From Pagrus major (lineage: Eukaryota > Chordata > Actinopteri > Spariformes > Sparidae), in NCBI RefSeq assembly GCF_040436345.1, contig NC_133215.1, forward strand, positions 39,858,983 through 39,922,982: a DNA stretch of 64,000 bases. Direction: 5' to 3'. Shown in pieces: positions 23,789 to 36,337 of this stretch. The position numbers and the translations under genes are program-made. Every line of letters begins with the position of its first letter. The first letter of the stretch is position 1. The notes beneath the pieces are model-generated. The model saw only the letters and a program-made list of their open reading frames with translations, was not told the DNA's origin and did not search any database.

Positions 23789-25375
23789 TTAAAATGGATA
23801 TTTCTCCACCAGTTCACCTTCCATCATTACTTCTTCATCCTCGTCCGAATCAGTTCTCTGCAATAATGGCATCTGAACCTGATCTCCCGGCATCACTACA
23901 CCAACCCATCTCAATCTCAAAGCCTTCGCAAAAGTCAACAGCAACGTGCAAAAACAAAACATCACACATAACGATAGAAGTACTGCTATCATAATTTGAA
24001 CTAGCACTAATGGCACTGGCCCTAATTTCTCTTGCAATCAACTATTTGCAAAGCCCTGTAAGGTGTATGTAATGTTATCAATATGGTCTGCCAAAAATGT
24101 CACTCCATACCATGGAAACAATCCTATTCCCCCCTTTTCTCCTATGTTTATTCTCCAATGGTAGGACTCCAGATTATGAAATTGTGCTAATTCTCTTTTA
24201 TTCCTACTTCCAGAAGTAACATTAGATTGAACCTCATCAAATGCTTCTCCCTTCTGGACAGCAAAAACCTCATATGGGAGTTTCAGTGTTGCCATATAGC
24301 AACATCCTGTCCACCCGTATGGTAGAAATAAATAAGCATTTTCACCACAAATCCACCAAATATCCCTGAAATTGCCTATAGTCACATTACCAGGCAAAAC
24401 TTGATGTTCTACCATCAAAGTTCTACTCGGCTTACGCTTTGACACTTGAAAAGTCACCTCATACAACTTGTTCACATCCTTATCCTCACGCTTTCCTAAA
24501 TCCATCATGTAACCATCACACTCTGATATTCCCATAAACATTCCAGACCCCTTATTAGTCTCATTTAATCCTGCTAACCAAGAACAATTAGATCTAGGCT
24601 TAAAAAGATTCACTGATAAAGCCATCACTTTATCCACTGATGATTGCTGTTGATACAAAAGCCATGACAGTACAGAAGATTGACATGAGGTAGTTAATGG
24701 TTCCTGTACCGCCTCCAAAATTGAAGGCCATGTGCCTGGTGATGGTACTTTCAACACACATGGACCCTTCAATTTCTTGATTGATCTCACTGAGTGTGTT
24801 AACTGCTGAAACCATAAATTTCTACCTGCCCATGGGTCTACAATTCCCAACGCTGAAGCATCAAATCCATATGCTTTCCACTTAGCTTCTCTCTTCTGCA
24901 ATGCATGGTTCTGCTCAAGCATCTCCTTGACTTTCAAGGATACTTTATCAAATGTCTGCGTCATATTCACCAATTTCTTAGGCGTCAATGTTGGCGCCAA
25001 GGTAGTATTCTGATCTGAAGCATTAACATTCTTTGTTGGTTCCAAATTTAAAATAGCAGCCTCCATCTTTGTGTTAGTTACCTTTGCAGTGGTTACTTCA
25101 ACAGGTCTCAGGTTTGTTATCATAAGTCTCACCTTATGAGTTATGTAACCTTCAATCCAAGAGTGACTAGATGGAACAAATTTAAACTCTGGCTCTCGAT
25201 ATGTATACACATACTCCCCTTCATCTTCCCATGCAAGGTTGCGCACAGCAAGTGAACAATCACCCACAACTTTCTTATATCTCATGTCATTGTACAATAA
25301 GTACTTCCTTTTTCCTTTGCCTGTCAGAAACATATGTAGATATTCGTTTGTGCAAACTAACCATGTATGCAACAT
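23789..25375 (-). pseudogene. ERV env, interrupted by TGA and lacking part of the TM subunit
   Basis: The frame 25375-24038 (445 codons) overlaps the end of pol, as in simple retroviruses. It has many N-glycosylation sites and a furin-type cleavage site (RNKR) near residue 390. About 50 residues later is an in-frame TGA (24038-24040). The same frame then goes on for 82 codons (24037-23789) with a hydrophobic membrane anchor and an acidic tail. The distance between the cleavage site and the anchor is too short for the usual helical core and CX6CC region, so an internal deletion is likely at the TGA. As read, the product would lack its anchor. No signal peptide is seen at this Met. Confidence 0.8.
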
Positions 25376-27137
25376 ATGCTCTCATTTCATCTTCCAAAAG
25401 GGCCAAACTTGGTCCCTTTCCACTAGTGCGCAAATAAGGTGTTGGCATCCGTCTTCCCGTGGCCAACTCATGCGGTGTCATATGCAAATCACGCAACTCA
25501 CTCGAACGACTTATCATCAAAGCCAATGGAAGTGCTGCTACCCAATTTAAACCTGTGTGCTGACAAATTTTAAGAATACGATTTTTCAAAACATTATTCA
25601 TTTTTTCACATACTCCTTGGCTTTGTGGATGATAGACTGCACCAAGACGCTGTTTGATTCCTAATTTTTGCAAAATCAACTTTACTGTTTTGTCAACGAA
25701 CTCCTTCCCATTGTCTGAGGATATCCGATCTGGAAGTCCCCACCTGCTTATGACCTCTCTACACAAAAACTTGGCAACGGACTGAGCGTCCTTCCGCTTG
25801 GTTGGACAAGCTTCAGGCCATCGTGAAAGTTGATCTACCACAACCAACATGTACCTCTTTCCCTCAACTGGTCTGATCATGTCATCATAGTCCACAACTA
25901 ACTCACGCATAGGACCCCTCGGAGTCGGAATGTGACCAGGTGGAACTATCACACCCCTCCGAACATTGTTTTTCAGGCAGATTGTACACCTGCCTATGAC
26001 ATAGTCAATCTGTTGAAGCAGACACGGTGCCCAAAAACCATATTCCTTCGTGATCTTTCTCTTAACTTCCCCCCTTGCAACATGGGCTAACCCATGTGCC
26101 TCCTGAATCATTAGACCTAACAGGTCTGGAGGAGCTATTATCAGGCCCTCATGATTTCTCCAAAGACCTGTAGAATCCTGGGTGGCACCTCTGTCTTTCC
26201 ACAACTGTTTATCAATCTCAGGAGCAGCATCCTGCATTAAAATCACATCCCTAAGTGTGATTCTATCCTCCAAATCCACTTCATGAGTAACCAACAAAAC
26301 TTTACCCACTCTATCTGCTCCTGTGACTGCTTTTGCCGCTTCGTCAGCTGCTTTATTACCTTGTGTGACTCTTGACATATCCGCTCTATGTGCTGCACAC
26401 TTAGCTATCGCTATCTCCTTAGGCTTCATCATAGCATGCAGCAACTTCATTATTTGAGCGTGATGTTGTATTGGAGAACCATCGGTTTTCTTAAACCCTC
26501 GGCTCTTCCACACTGATCCAAACAGATGACACACATTGTGAGCGTAAGCAGAGTCTGTATAAATTGTCACTCGCTTACCTTCTGCTAACAAACATGCTTC
26601 AGTTAGCCCCACAAGTTCTGCAAGTTGTGCAGATGCAGGCTGTGGTATTACTTCAGCCTTCTCCACAACAAAACCCTTTGCTTGAGCTTTTACAATAGCA
26701 TATCCCGCACTCAACTTATCACCCACACGATAACAAGATCCATCCGTCCAATACTCCAAGTCTGCCTCACGCAATGGGAGGGCTTGCAAATCTGATCTAA
26801 GCCTTGAGTATTTCTCTGCTTCTCGAACACAATCATGCGGTTCACCATCCTCTGGAGTTGGCAAATTTTCAGCCGGATTTATTGTGGTACATCTCACTAA
26901 GGTAACATCTTCTTGCTCTAGAAGCCTATGATAGTCTGTAAGCCTCGGCATAATCAATGTATATTTACCATAGTTCAGAAGATTTCTGAGACTATGATGA
27001 GTAAGAATTGTCACCAGATAGCCCATTGTGGCAGATGATGCCTTATACAGCCTGTTTCTTGTCCTTCTTCTTATTGTCCACCAGTTGTATTTGATTGAGT
27101 TTTCTGAGGATTTCTTGGTCCTGCTCCTTCTGATCAT
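25287..27137 (-). pseudogene. ERV pol remnant: RNase H and integrase only
   Basis: One long open frame. It starts in the RT connection region, then RNase H with all acidic sites visible (YWTDGSCY, AELVGLTEA, YTDSAYAH, GNKAADEAAK), then integrase with the Zn-binding HH-CC segment (HGLAH...CTICL), the DDE core (VVDYDD, SSDNGKEF, and the Glu in GVCEKMNN) and a C-terminal domain. Protease and the RT palm are absent: gag is followed at once by the RT connection, so about 2 kb was deleted. The remaining frame is uninterrupted, suggesting the deletion is young or was propagated by helper copies. Confidence 0.88.
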
Positions 27138-28873
27138 GTTCCTTTTTCCTGTATAGCTCCACTTGATGGGCTATATGATCTGTATAAACACCTTTAGCCA
27201 TACTTCCTAGACCAACTACCTCCGCCAACTTGCTCCTCACTGGCAGAGGCAGTCCCTTCTGTATTTTGGCTCTTAGGATTGACTGGTCCATTTGATTCAA
27301 GTCCGGGTCATTTCCTGTAACATTTCTCCATGTTTGATGAGCTCTTGACACATAGGCTCTCGGGTTCTCCTCCTGTCCTAGTGACTCAATAAAGATATTA
27401 TCAGGATGTAAATTTTTCAGAAATGTTTCTCTCAATGCTCTCCACATTCGACCTCTATGTGCGGCAAACAGTTCTGAATCATTCACTGCAGTCCCCGCAT
27501 ATCGGTCGAGTCCTGCTTTCTGTAGAATTTCATCCATACCTGTGACCCCAAGAAGGCTAGCCAACAGTTTCTTAACATCTCCCATGGCAATGTGTGTTCC
27601 TACTGTGATTTCTTCCAGCTTTGAAATCCAAGGATATGCTCCATCCTGCAGAGTAGGTAACTTCTCAAGTATGTCTGACATATCTGTGCTCTGCCAGGGT
27701 TTATACTCCAAATTCTGTCCTCGAATAATGACTGGACAGATTTTTTCAATCTCCTTCTTTTTTCTTGAGCGCAGTGCATATCTCATAGCTGGTTTGGAGG
27801 AGCTCTTCTTCTGTAACCCTTTTTTCTGTATGTACAGTTCCTCCAATTGTTCTTCCAACGCTCTTTGGCGATCAGGGCTGGGAGCTCTATCCAAGCCTGA
27901 AAGGCATTCATCTATGCTTCTTTCGATGTCTCTTACAGCTCTCTGTCTGTCCTCTTCACCCATGGTGCTGGATGTCCCCAGATATAATCTTCTCGAAGCC
28001 GAAGCGCCTCTACTCTCCCAGTCTTCATCACTGTCTCCATCCTCACTTTCACTGGAGCTATCATCTTCTAAGTCCTTTTTCCTCGATGTCTTGTCCCCTT
28101 TCTTTTCCGCTCTAGCCAGTATCCGCCTGACTGCTGGGTCATAACCGCCCAAGTTTTCCTCCGAGTCACTCTGATCAATGTTGTCTCCAAAACTCTTCTT
28201 CCTGATCCTTGATCCTCTTTTTGTTTCCAGTCGTGTTGTTTTCTTCTTACTTTTTGAACTTGGATACATCTTTATTGTAGTTTCAGCTTGTCCAGATTCA
28301 ATTATCTGATCGTCCTCATCCTCAATCCGATAGTTACCCTCTTGACTAATCACTGGGAGCTGAGGATAAAGTTCCCGGAATCCCACTTTCTTCTCGTAAG
28401 GTGGCGGTTTCCTCACTGAGTCCGTATGTGAGAAAGGTGAATTAACTTCAGTCATTAGTTTCTCTGTTTCTTTGGCCATTTTTCCCATTTCTTCCATGCT
28501 TTCTTCTTTTTTCTCCTTCGCAGCCTTTGTCCACTTCTGTCCTTCATTTTCAAACAACTGGAGCATCGCAAGTTCTATTTGTCTCTTTTCTTTACGTTTC
28601 TCTCCCTTTTTCCCTCTTTTTTTGTTCCGCTTTATATGTAGATACAAGTACCTGCAGTTTTTTAATTACATCAGGATTAAAGGTCCCTTCCACTGGCCAG
28701 GGTTGATCTATCTCTGGCCAACGGCGGTACCATTTTGCTGAGATCCGTGGGATCTCTTTTATTAATGGGTTATTGTTTTGAACGACATCAAGAGGCGTGA
28801 TTACTTTTGAAGCTTTATCATCCTTTTTCGACATTTTAGCTGCTTTATTTTGCTTTTTCATATAATTAACCAA
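27043..28873 (-). pseudogene. ERV gag, frameshifted, lacking nucleocapsid zinc finger
   Basis: The N-terminal part (28873-28592) carries a matrix-like region. A frameshift near 28600-28640 leads into the long frame 28647-27043. That holds a PPPY late-domain motif, a charged linker, and a capsid-like domain starting around LEYKPWQSTDMSDIL, with later AYVSRAHQTWRNVTG. It ends in a lysine-rich tail and TAA with no CCHC zinc finger, consistent with the deletion that removed protease and RT. Gag would form the particle and bud through the PPxY motif. Confidence 0.82.
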
Positions 28874-31291
28874 TTAATCAATCAATTAATCGTCAATTAA
28901 CAATCAATTAGCAATCAATCACTCAATTAATCAATTAATGATCAATCAACAAATCAATCAATGCATCAATGCAAGTGAGATTAATCACTTAAACTAAAAT
29001 CACTTAAGATTATTAATTAATTTATTTTATTTATTCATTCAGCTTATTTGTTAATCACTATTTTTGCCACAGTTAATAAACCAAAGAAATTAATTTGCCA
29101 ACTCTAAAGGACCCCAGAGGATCTATTAGTATGATAAGAAATTACAATACCAAACCACACAATGTCAATATAACCCCCAAAGGTCAATCAGATTACGATT
29201 ACAATGTCCCAGAATGTCAAAAACCAACCATATATGAATTCCCTAAAATCAAACACTTTCCCCAAGGATCAACTATCACTGGCTGCTATTATTTGCAACA
29301 AGACAAGCATCCAAACTCACAACTATTCACCTCAAATTCTCAAACCAATCTCAAATTAAATCCACAACACAGTTCAGCTCAGAACAAACCACAAACAAAC
29401 AACAAACTCCACAATTGTAATCCACTAATTGATGTTGAAATGTCTTAACTGGTCAGTCTGTTGCCAAGCTTCTTTTGAGATAGCACATAAAAACAGAATG
29501 TGCTGTTTCCCACTTCAAATTGAAAAATACCCCAATATCAGCTCATAAATGTAAGCAATAGATATCAACTTCCAATGATCCTAAATGCTTATACAAACAT
29601 ATTTTCACACAGCAGGTATAGAAAGAGTTCGTGAACAAAAACAGTACTGGCCTTGTGCAGAGGTTTGTCTGGGTAGGAGTCTGACGTCACCGAATTGGTC
29701 CGTGTGACACACTGTCCAGGCTCCACCCGTCTCTCCGTGTCTCCCCCACAGATGCAAGGAACAAAGGAAAAAACAAAGATCAGATTTTCTTTTCACAATT
29801 TAGTTCAATAATATTTTGCAACCTTCTTTCTTTTTTCTTCTGCCAGCACTTTGGGTTATTTATAACAGATATTTTGCACTTTTAAGCACCACACATTATT
29901 CCATATCATTCATCATCACCATAAAAACTCTCAATGCACTCTTCATTCCTCTCTATCATATTTATCTTTTACACAGAGTTATATACTAATCTCTCCACGT
30001 CTCCTTATCTATCTTAAATACGTCTTTTTCAGAAACTCATGACAAATTATTTAAATCTTATAGAAATGTCCTTAAAAAGGCTCATAAATTTTATTTATCA
30101 AATTAAATGTCTTCCGAAAAAGTTCATCAATCTTAAATCAAACTTATTAAATCTTCTCTAATCTTTTCCTATCTCCTTTTCCGGGGCTTATATTTTAACT
30201 CTTATTTTTAATATCCTCCTATGAGGCTTATAGAATTTTAACAAATATATAACATCCCCGAAAACCATAAACTTAATCCTAATGCATAATCTAAACACAA
30301 CACTGGAATAGTAATCACATTTCTAAAACAAAATATTCGAGCTCCAAGCACACACACTCATAGAGCGCACAATTTCAGCCTGCAGCGCTGACGTCTCTCT
30401 CGACAGAGAGACAGAGAGAGAGAGGGAGAGAGGAGAGGGAGGAGGGAATCCCTCTCCAACCTGCCAATACACTTAACTTTTTAACTCAAAAACACACAAT
30501 ATAACAAAACCAAGAACAAAATCACAATCAACAATCTATTCTAAAGACGACTCATTCATACTGTCCTATTTAAGCATGCTTTGCCGCTTCCTTATTCCTT
30601 TTTATTCCTTATATCTAAATTTTTGCTACCTTTGAAGTGTAGAATATCTGACAAAACGGCATCAGTCGTGGCCCGACCTGAACTCACCTGGTGTAATATT
30701 CAGGTTTTAGGCCCGTACTAAACCGCCTCCCAGAGGGCTTTTATCCAAATCTGCGACTTCCTTTAATCCTTATTCCTGGTTATACACCTGGTACCAGGTT
30801 TTCCCTTAATTTCCACTTATTCAACTTTCACGCAGCGGCTAATTTACACATGTCTTACGGTTTAAGAAGCTTATGAGCTCTCTTCTTCATTAACCCCGCA
30901 TAGTTTTTTAACTCACTTAACGTTACTCATTGTTAGGCTCCTTGCCTTTACCCTTTACACAAACATTTCCTTTCTACTTTTTATTCTTTCTTAGCTCTTA
31001 CTCTACCATCACTTCCCCCTTACTGCGGTGGCCACAACGCAGTAAAACAATGGAGAGTAAGACAAATTTAAACGGAACTTCACCCGCAAACATCAACACA
31101 GCATTCACCCACACAGAATCATTTCGGTGTGGCCGAAAACCAACACAGACAGGGACAGCTCCAGTCAGACCTCATCCCCCCCCAAACAGCGAAACGGTGT
31201 AGGCTCACCTTGGATGAGAGGAGGAAAGCAGGGCTGCGTCCAGCTGCGCTGCGGCCACAAACACGTCCTGATAATTCGTGACGCCAAGTTC
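28874..31291 (-). other. ERV leader between 5' LTR and gag (2.4 kb)
   Basis: Unusually long for a simple retrovirus. It holds an AATCAATTA-type short repeat array (28862-28975), a (GA)n tract (about 30405-30445) and a possible primer-binding site. A 117-codon plus-strand frame (29095-29448) is in antisense and has no known motif. Confidence 0.6.
31270..31286 (-). other. Candidate ERV primer-binding site
   Basis: Minus strand TGGCGTCACGAATTATC, 5 nt inside the 5' LTR, starts with the TGG required by a tRNA CCA end. The tRNA could not be assigned. Confidence 0.45.
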
Positions 31292-32290
31292 TGTCGTATC
31301 TTCAGTGGGGATGCAGTCGAAGATGTTTGAAGAAAAACTCCGCCGACACTGTCTTAGTTGTATAACAAATTTATTACAATAAGTTCAGTATCGTAATCAA
31401 GTAACACGTTACTTGGAGAGTCTCCAGCCGAATAATGAAACTCTGCCGACAATATGCAGACAGCTCCTTATATACCGAGCTTGCTTTGGTCAAAAACTTA
31501 GTTATATCTTTAATCATATTAAGAGAGGGACAGAAGAACAGTAGAGGCATCTCTTGTAGGGTGCCTCACCACACTGACCTTCACCTCTGACCCAATGTTA
31601 TAATAGTTTTGGATTTTTCATTATAGTTTAGTTTTAGTTAGTTTTGACTTTTTTTTCTCTAATTCAGTTAGTTTTAATTAGTTTTTAGAGCGGGTTTGCT
31701 AGTTTTAGTTAGCTTTTTGTTTTTTACTAAATGCTTAGTTTTAGTTTAGTTTTTATTAGTTTTAGTATTAGTTTTAGTTTTTTCATACTTTGGGTTATTT
31801 GTCAGGTGCAGTATTCAAAAAGATCAGAGTAAGTATTCTATAATAAAACTCAACAAAAGATACTATTTTAAAAAATGTATTCAGTTACTGTTGAACAACC
31901 AACAGTCCACAGGATAGCAGCCTTAAGTGCAAAATGTGTGTAATACTGCTTCTGGGGTTAAATACAGTGCCTGCCTGGTACAAATCAAAATAGCTAACAG
32001 ACTAACGACACACATGAACAAAAGAATATAAACCCATTTGTGAGACACACGTCACATTTATTATAATAATTACAATGCCTTCTGTCCAACATACTAGTTC
32101 AGTATGGGGCACTGGTAGAAATCCAGTTGTTGTTCAAACACAACAAAGAAACCCTTATTTCACACGTTCAGTTGACAACTTAACATTTTTCCACAACTGT
32201 CACAACTTTTGACATATAACATAATGGGATCCACTCTAACATCAACGGCTTTTTATCAGCTATCAGTGAAGAAAAAACAAAAAACTGGAT

Positions 32291-32291
<1 letters not shown>

Positions 32292-32372
<81 letters not shown>
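32292..32372. repeat. (TA)n microsatellite
   Basis: About 80 bp of uninterrupted TA inside the hAT 3' region. Confidence 0.97.
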
Positions 32373-32376
<4 letters not shown>

Positions 32377-32474
32377 ATGTTTCCTTTACGCTGGCATCAT
32401 GTCAACAGCGTTTCAATATTTTAGCAGCTCGTTCGTGTGTGTGTGTGTGTGAGCAAGAGAGTGATGAGTGTACT

Positions 32475-34042
32475 TCAGTCAAGCAACAATTTCTTGTTGA
32501 TCTTGAGGAAAACACGCTGCTCCAGAGATGTGGTTGTTCTGTTCCTCAGGCCAGATGACAACAGTCCACACACTGAGAAGATGCGCTCCACAAAGGCTTG
32601 TGAGGCAGGGGCACTTACGAGATCTAGTGCCACAGGGGCAAGTTTTGGATAGACAGCCTCTCTTGATCTCCAGAACTGCAACGGTGTCTCATTAAACACA
32701 CCCTGTTTCACGTCGTTGCCATACTTCTTCATTTCAGCCAACAGACTGTCGGCTCCATCAGCCTCATTTGTCAATGACACGTTGACCTCCATACAGGAGG
32801 CAAGGAAGCGGTATTTCTGAAGGGCAGTATGAGGGGAGTGTGCTGCAGTTTGAGTGGCAATGGCATTAACCTGAGAAGGAGTTGCTGGATTATACTGAGC
32901 TGCCAGGTTCTGCACTAAAGACTCTGCTGCCCTCCTCAGTGGCACCATGTCTGGTGTTTGAAGAATCAGTGAAACACTTGGATCCAGTAGGCAGGCTGCT
33001 GCTGGTGTAGCATCAAACTGTGGGGAATCAGGGCTCAGAATGGCGGCAAAACGTTCTCGCAAGGACTTCAACAGCACTTGAGCTAACTGCTTCCCAGCAG
33101 CAGTAGTCATCAGCAGGTGTGCCTCAAGGTTGAGCAGGCATGGCACTACTTGTGAGAGTGACTGGCTGTCACTCTGAAGCTGGTCTGTGTGAATGGCGAA
33201 GGGCTCAAGCAGCTTGACCAGGTTCTCTAGCTTACCCCAATCACTTGTGAGAAGTGTGTCAATGCCCAGCTCGTCAAGTACTTGGTTAAGTTCAGTTCTG
33301 ATCTCCAGCAGCCTTCTCAGCATATCAAAAGTACTGTTCCAGCGTGTGCTACAATCTCAGACTAAAGTTTTGCCACACTTTTTGATCATTGCTTCATTTG
33401 CCACTGATGATTTCCTCACAGCATGTACCAGCTTTCTTGCTCTTGATATGAGCGAATCAGCATTTGGGTGCTTCGTGACAGCTTTCAGGGTGAGCTGAAG
33501 GGTGTGGGCCAGGCATGGCATCCTCGGGAACTTGTTGTTCTCTCCATCATCTGGCAGGTCAAGTTCTTAGAAAAGAGAGAACACACAAACAAATAATTTA
33601 TTTTCATCAAATGTAAAACACACTGTCTGTAGTAACCCTTGGTTTTACAGCAGGGATGATAACATTACTTGTTTTATGATATTTAGTTTCTTACACTGTT
33701 AGCACCCTGAATTTGTTCCCACAGGATAACACATTTAATATTGTATGTTCATAATGAACCCCAATATTGGATATGAAATCATGACATGACAATAACTATG
33801 ATGTCAATGTGACAATTATACATTTTAAGTTTTAACAGATGTGATGAGTGAGTAAATGAGAGCAAGTAAATTATTTTCTTCTCCCTTTTTTTAACTCTAC
33901 GGGGTTAATATCAATTGAAGCTTACAACACTGGTTATATCATTGTTACATTTTATATCCAAATAAAACAAATCAATAAGTCTAATGTATTTGGCACAATA
34001 ATCACACTCACCGAGGTCTCCAGTCTCTCCAATATCCCCCTC

Positions 34043-34078
<36 letters not shown>

Positions 34079-34975
34079 TGATTCGACCCACAGTTCATCC
34101 AGACCATCTCCGGCACCTCCTGGCTGAGCATGTGAACCATCTGTGGACTCCTCACTTTGTACTTGTCTTCTATCTCTAAGCAGCCGCACAGCTTTGACTA
34201 TGTTGGAGCTGTTGTCTGTCACAATGAGCAACACCTTGTCTTCTCCTATACCCCATGCTTCCAGTGTCTCATCAATGCAGCGAGCGATGGTCTCCCCAGT
34301 GTGTGGATGCTCCATTCGGTGTAGGTTAAGCAGAGCATGGTACACGTGGCCTCCAGGTGGATGATAAAAACATGCTGACACACCCATGAAAGATGCTGTT
34401 AATCCCCTCTTGCTCGAACCATCCACACAGAGGGTCAGCTTCCTCGCGCCCTTTATGATCTCTCTCAATTTGTGCTTTGCCTTTTCCATCTTAGCTCCAA
34501 GAAGGTTATTCACTCGCGCAGCACCGGGTGATTTGAATTTTGGCTCGAGTGAGAAGCAAAACTTTTTGAAGGCAATCGAGCCACACAGTCTTGTAGAAAT
34601 ACCAGTCTCAATAAACATATTTACGAGTGCATCTTCCCGCTTGTGGTGTTCCTGCATGTTAACTAACCAGCAGCTATTTGGTCGTCGGTGAAAGCAGTCC
34701 ATTATCGATGTCTCCTCCTTCCCGGTGCTACCTGGCCGGGATGTTGCTTCACTTTCAGGGGAGCTACTTAGAGAGGCCACTTTGTCAAGGTACTCGCCAT
34801 TAGCCTTCTTGTGCAAGCTTCTCAAATGGACTTTCAGATTCGTGGGGTTTTTTCCCTTGAGAAGTATTGTGACACCTGTTTCCACGACAATGCACTTGCT
34901 TTTGTCTTTCTCGCTGTCATATTCAAAAAAATCCCATATAGGACTCTGTCGCTTTCGCCCAACTCTTGACGCCAT
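32475..34975 (-). pseudogene. hAT transposase, two exons, one nonsense codon
   Basis: Exon 1 is 34975-34012 (ATG; donor GTGAGT), exon 2 is 33565-32475 (acceptor CTAAG); the joined frame is about 684 codons. Exon 1 has a BED-like finger start (SPIWDFFEYDS; KVHLRSLHKK) in which the second Cys is replaced (KCIVVE), then the catalytic-domain starts LTLCVDGSSKRG and VLLIVTDNSSN, and an acidic DEDEDE run. Exon 2 has the CLAHTLQLTL and TRWNST motifs and the C-terminal hAT dimerisation block (APASQAFVERIFSVCG, LEQRVFLKIN). The only break found is TGA at 33357-33359, just before DCSTRWNST, probably a CGA-to-TGA change. Otherwise complete, so this is a recent insertion. Confidence 0.9.
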
Positions 34976-36337
34976 TTTTTGCCGTAGAGGGGCGAAGAGA
35001 AGCCGACTCTGGCTGGCTCTACACGAGAAGTGACGGACCGTGAGGTGCCGTATGGCGCCGCCAGCTCACGTAAAATTGCTTGAGCGAAATAAATCGATTT
35101 CATATCAATCTGAAATTGACAAAGACGAAAACGAAGGGAATTTTATCTATAATTTCAGTTCGTTTTAGTTAGTTTTGTAATCACACAATACAGTTTCAGT
35201 TAGTTATCGTTTTTTTCTTTTAATTATAGTTTTTATTTATTTCAGTTAACGAAAATGTTTTTTCAATTCTAGTTTTCGTCATTTCGTTCGTTTTCGTTTA
35301 CGATAATAACCTTGCTCTGACCCAGAGCCTCCATGGCTCTGCTGATCTAATTATGTCAGTATCCGGTACCCCTAATTAAATAACCTCCGGAAGGCCCAAA
35401 CAGCAACTAACATTCCAATATATTCTCCTACTACAAACCATTTATATAAATATGCTGCATCGAACAGCAGACACCTCAAGAGCGCTGTATATAATGTCAT
35501 ATTGAGCTTGAAATCAAAGTTTTTAAACAGTCATTCTGTATCAAATAATGCAGCTTCAAACATATACATGAAAGCCAGTAAAAAACACACAAATACATTT
35601 CGTTACATAATAAACAAACCAATGAAATAACTAGCTTTAGCTCCTAATGAAAATTGGCATTTCCGTTAGCCTAAACAGGTCATATAAAAATACACAACTT
35701 TGGGACACAGCCTACTCATCCAGAAAAGGACCATAAAACAAATGTGTTTCTGATTGATTTTAAACTCAGTTTAAACAGTTTTTTTCTTGTTTTGTTTTTT
35801 TTTACATGACAGTCACATGCTCTCCCCATCTGATTAGAGTGGGATATTTAAACCCCTTGCTTACCTGATCATTCCTGGTTACTCTGCTGCTGTCTCTGCC
35901 ACTCTGCTGCTGCCCTGCTGCTGATATTGGCTGTTGCTGCCACCGCTTCTGCTTGTCACTGCTCGTCACATCCACCTGTGGGCTCTGTTTCTACGATCCT
36001 CTGTGGGGAGGGTCTGCTATTCATTCCCTGCAATGTCTGTCAAGCAGATCATTCATGGGGAAATGAATACAATGAGATAGAACCTGATGCAAAGCTTGCT
36101 TCAGTCATGCTAAAATTATTTATGCTCTGCTTCAGTTATGCAAAATGTTTGTGCCAAAAAAAAAATATTGAACTCAATCTAGACTTATCTGACTAAAATG
36201 TTTTGATCATGTAATCAGCATTAATTGATTGTTCATATTAACTTAACTAGAATGAACTATCCTTTAGAAGGTGGCAGCGATGCAAATCTCATGGAGTTTC
36301 CTCCAAATGAGACCAACTCAGGTCTGTACACAGGCTT

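Larger units (their letters stand above)
31585..35322 (-). mobile_element. hAT DNA transposon, 3722 bp, with 8 bp target duplication
   Basis: Ends CAATGTTATAATAG and, reversed, CAAGGTTATTATCG (31593 and 35314). The target 8-mer CTCTGACC is present on both sides (31585-31592 and 35315-35322), and the undisrupted target is visible in the other ERV LTR. Subterminal DNA is rich in TTAGTTTTAGTTT-like repeats. It carries a two-exon transposase gene broken by a single stop, plus an AT microsatellite. Confidence 0.95.
31292..35478 (-). repeat. ERV 5' LTR, split by a hAT insertion
   Basis: LTR parts 31292-31592 and 35323-35478, plus one copy of the 8 bp duplication at 35315-35322. Without the insertion it matches the 3' LTR end to end. 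Confidence 0.93.
22347..35482 (-). mobile_element. Class I-like endogenous retrovirus, defective, with a hAT nested in its 5' LTR
   Basis: The LTR at 22351-22807 is 457 bp. The partner starts at 31292 and ends at 35478; removing the nested hAT (3722 bp) and its 8 bp duplication leaves exactly 457 bp. The 4-mer AGAG flanks the provirus (22347-22350 and 35479-35482), in line with gammaretrovirus-like integration. The polypurine tract is beside the left LTR, so it is transcribed on the minus strand. Order: leader, gag, RNase H-integrase, env. Protease and most of RT are missing, as is part of env, so the copy is not autonomous. It sits in an intron of the MULE-type gene. Confidence 0.93.

Noticed and set aside
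27542..28144. 200-codon plus-strand ORF rich in Ser and Leu
   Set aside because: Antisense shadow of the ERV gag frame.
28862..28975. AATCAATTA-type block considered as a CRISPR-like or satellite array
   Set aside because: Units are short, irregular and without spacers; it is simple-sequence DNA in the ERV leader.
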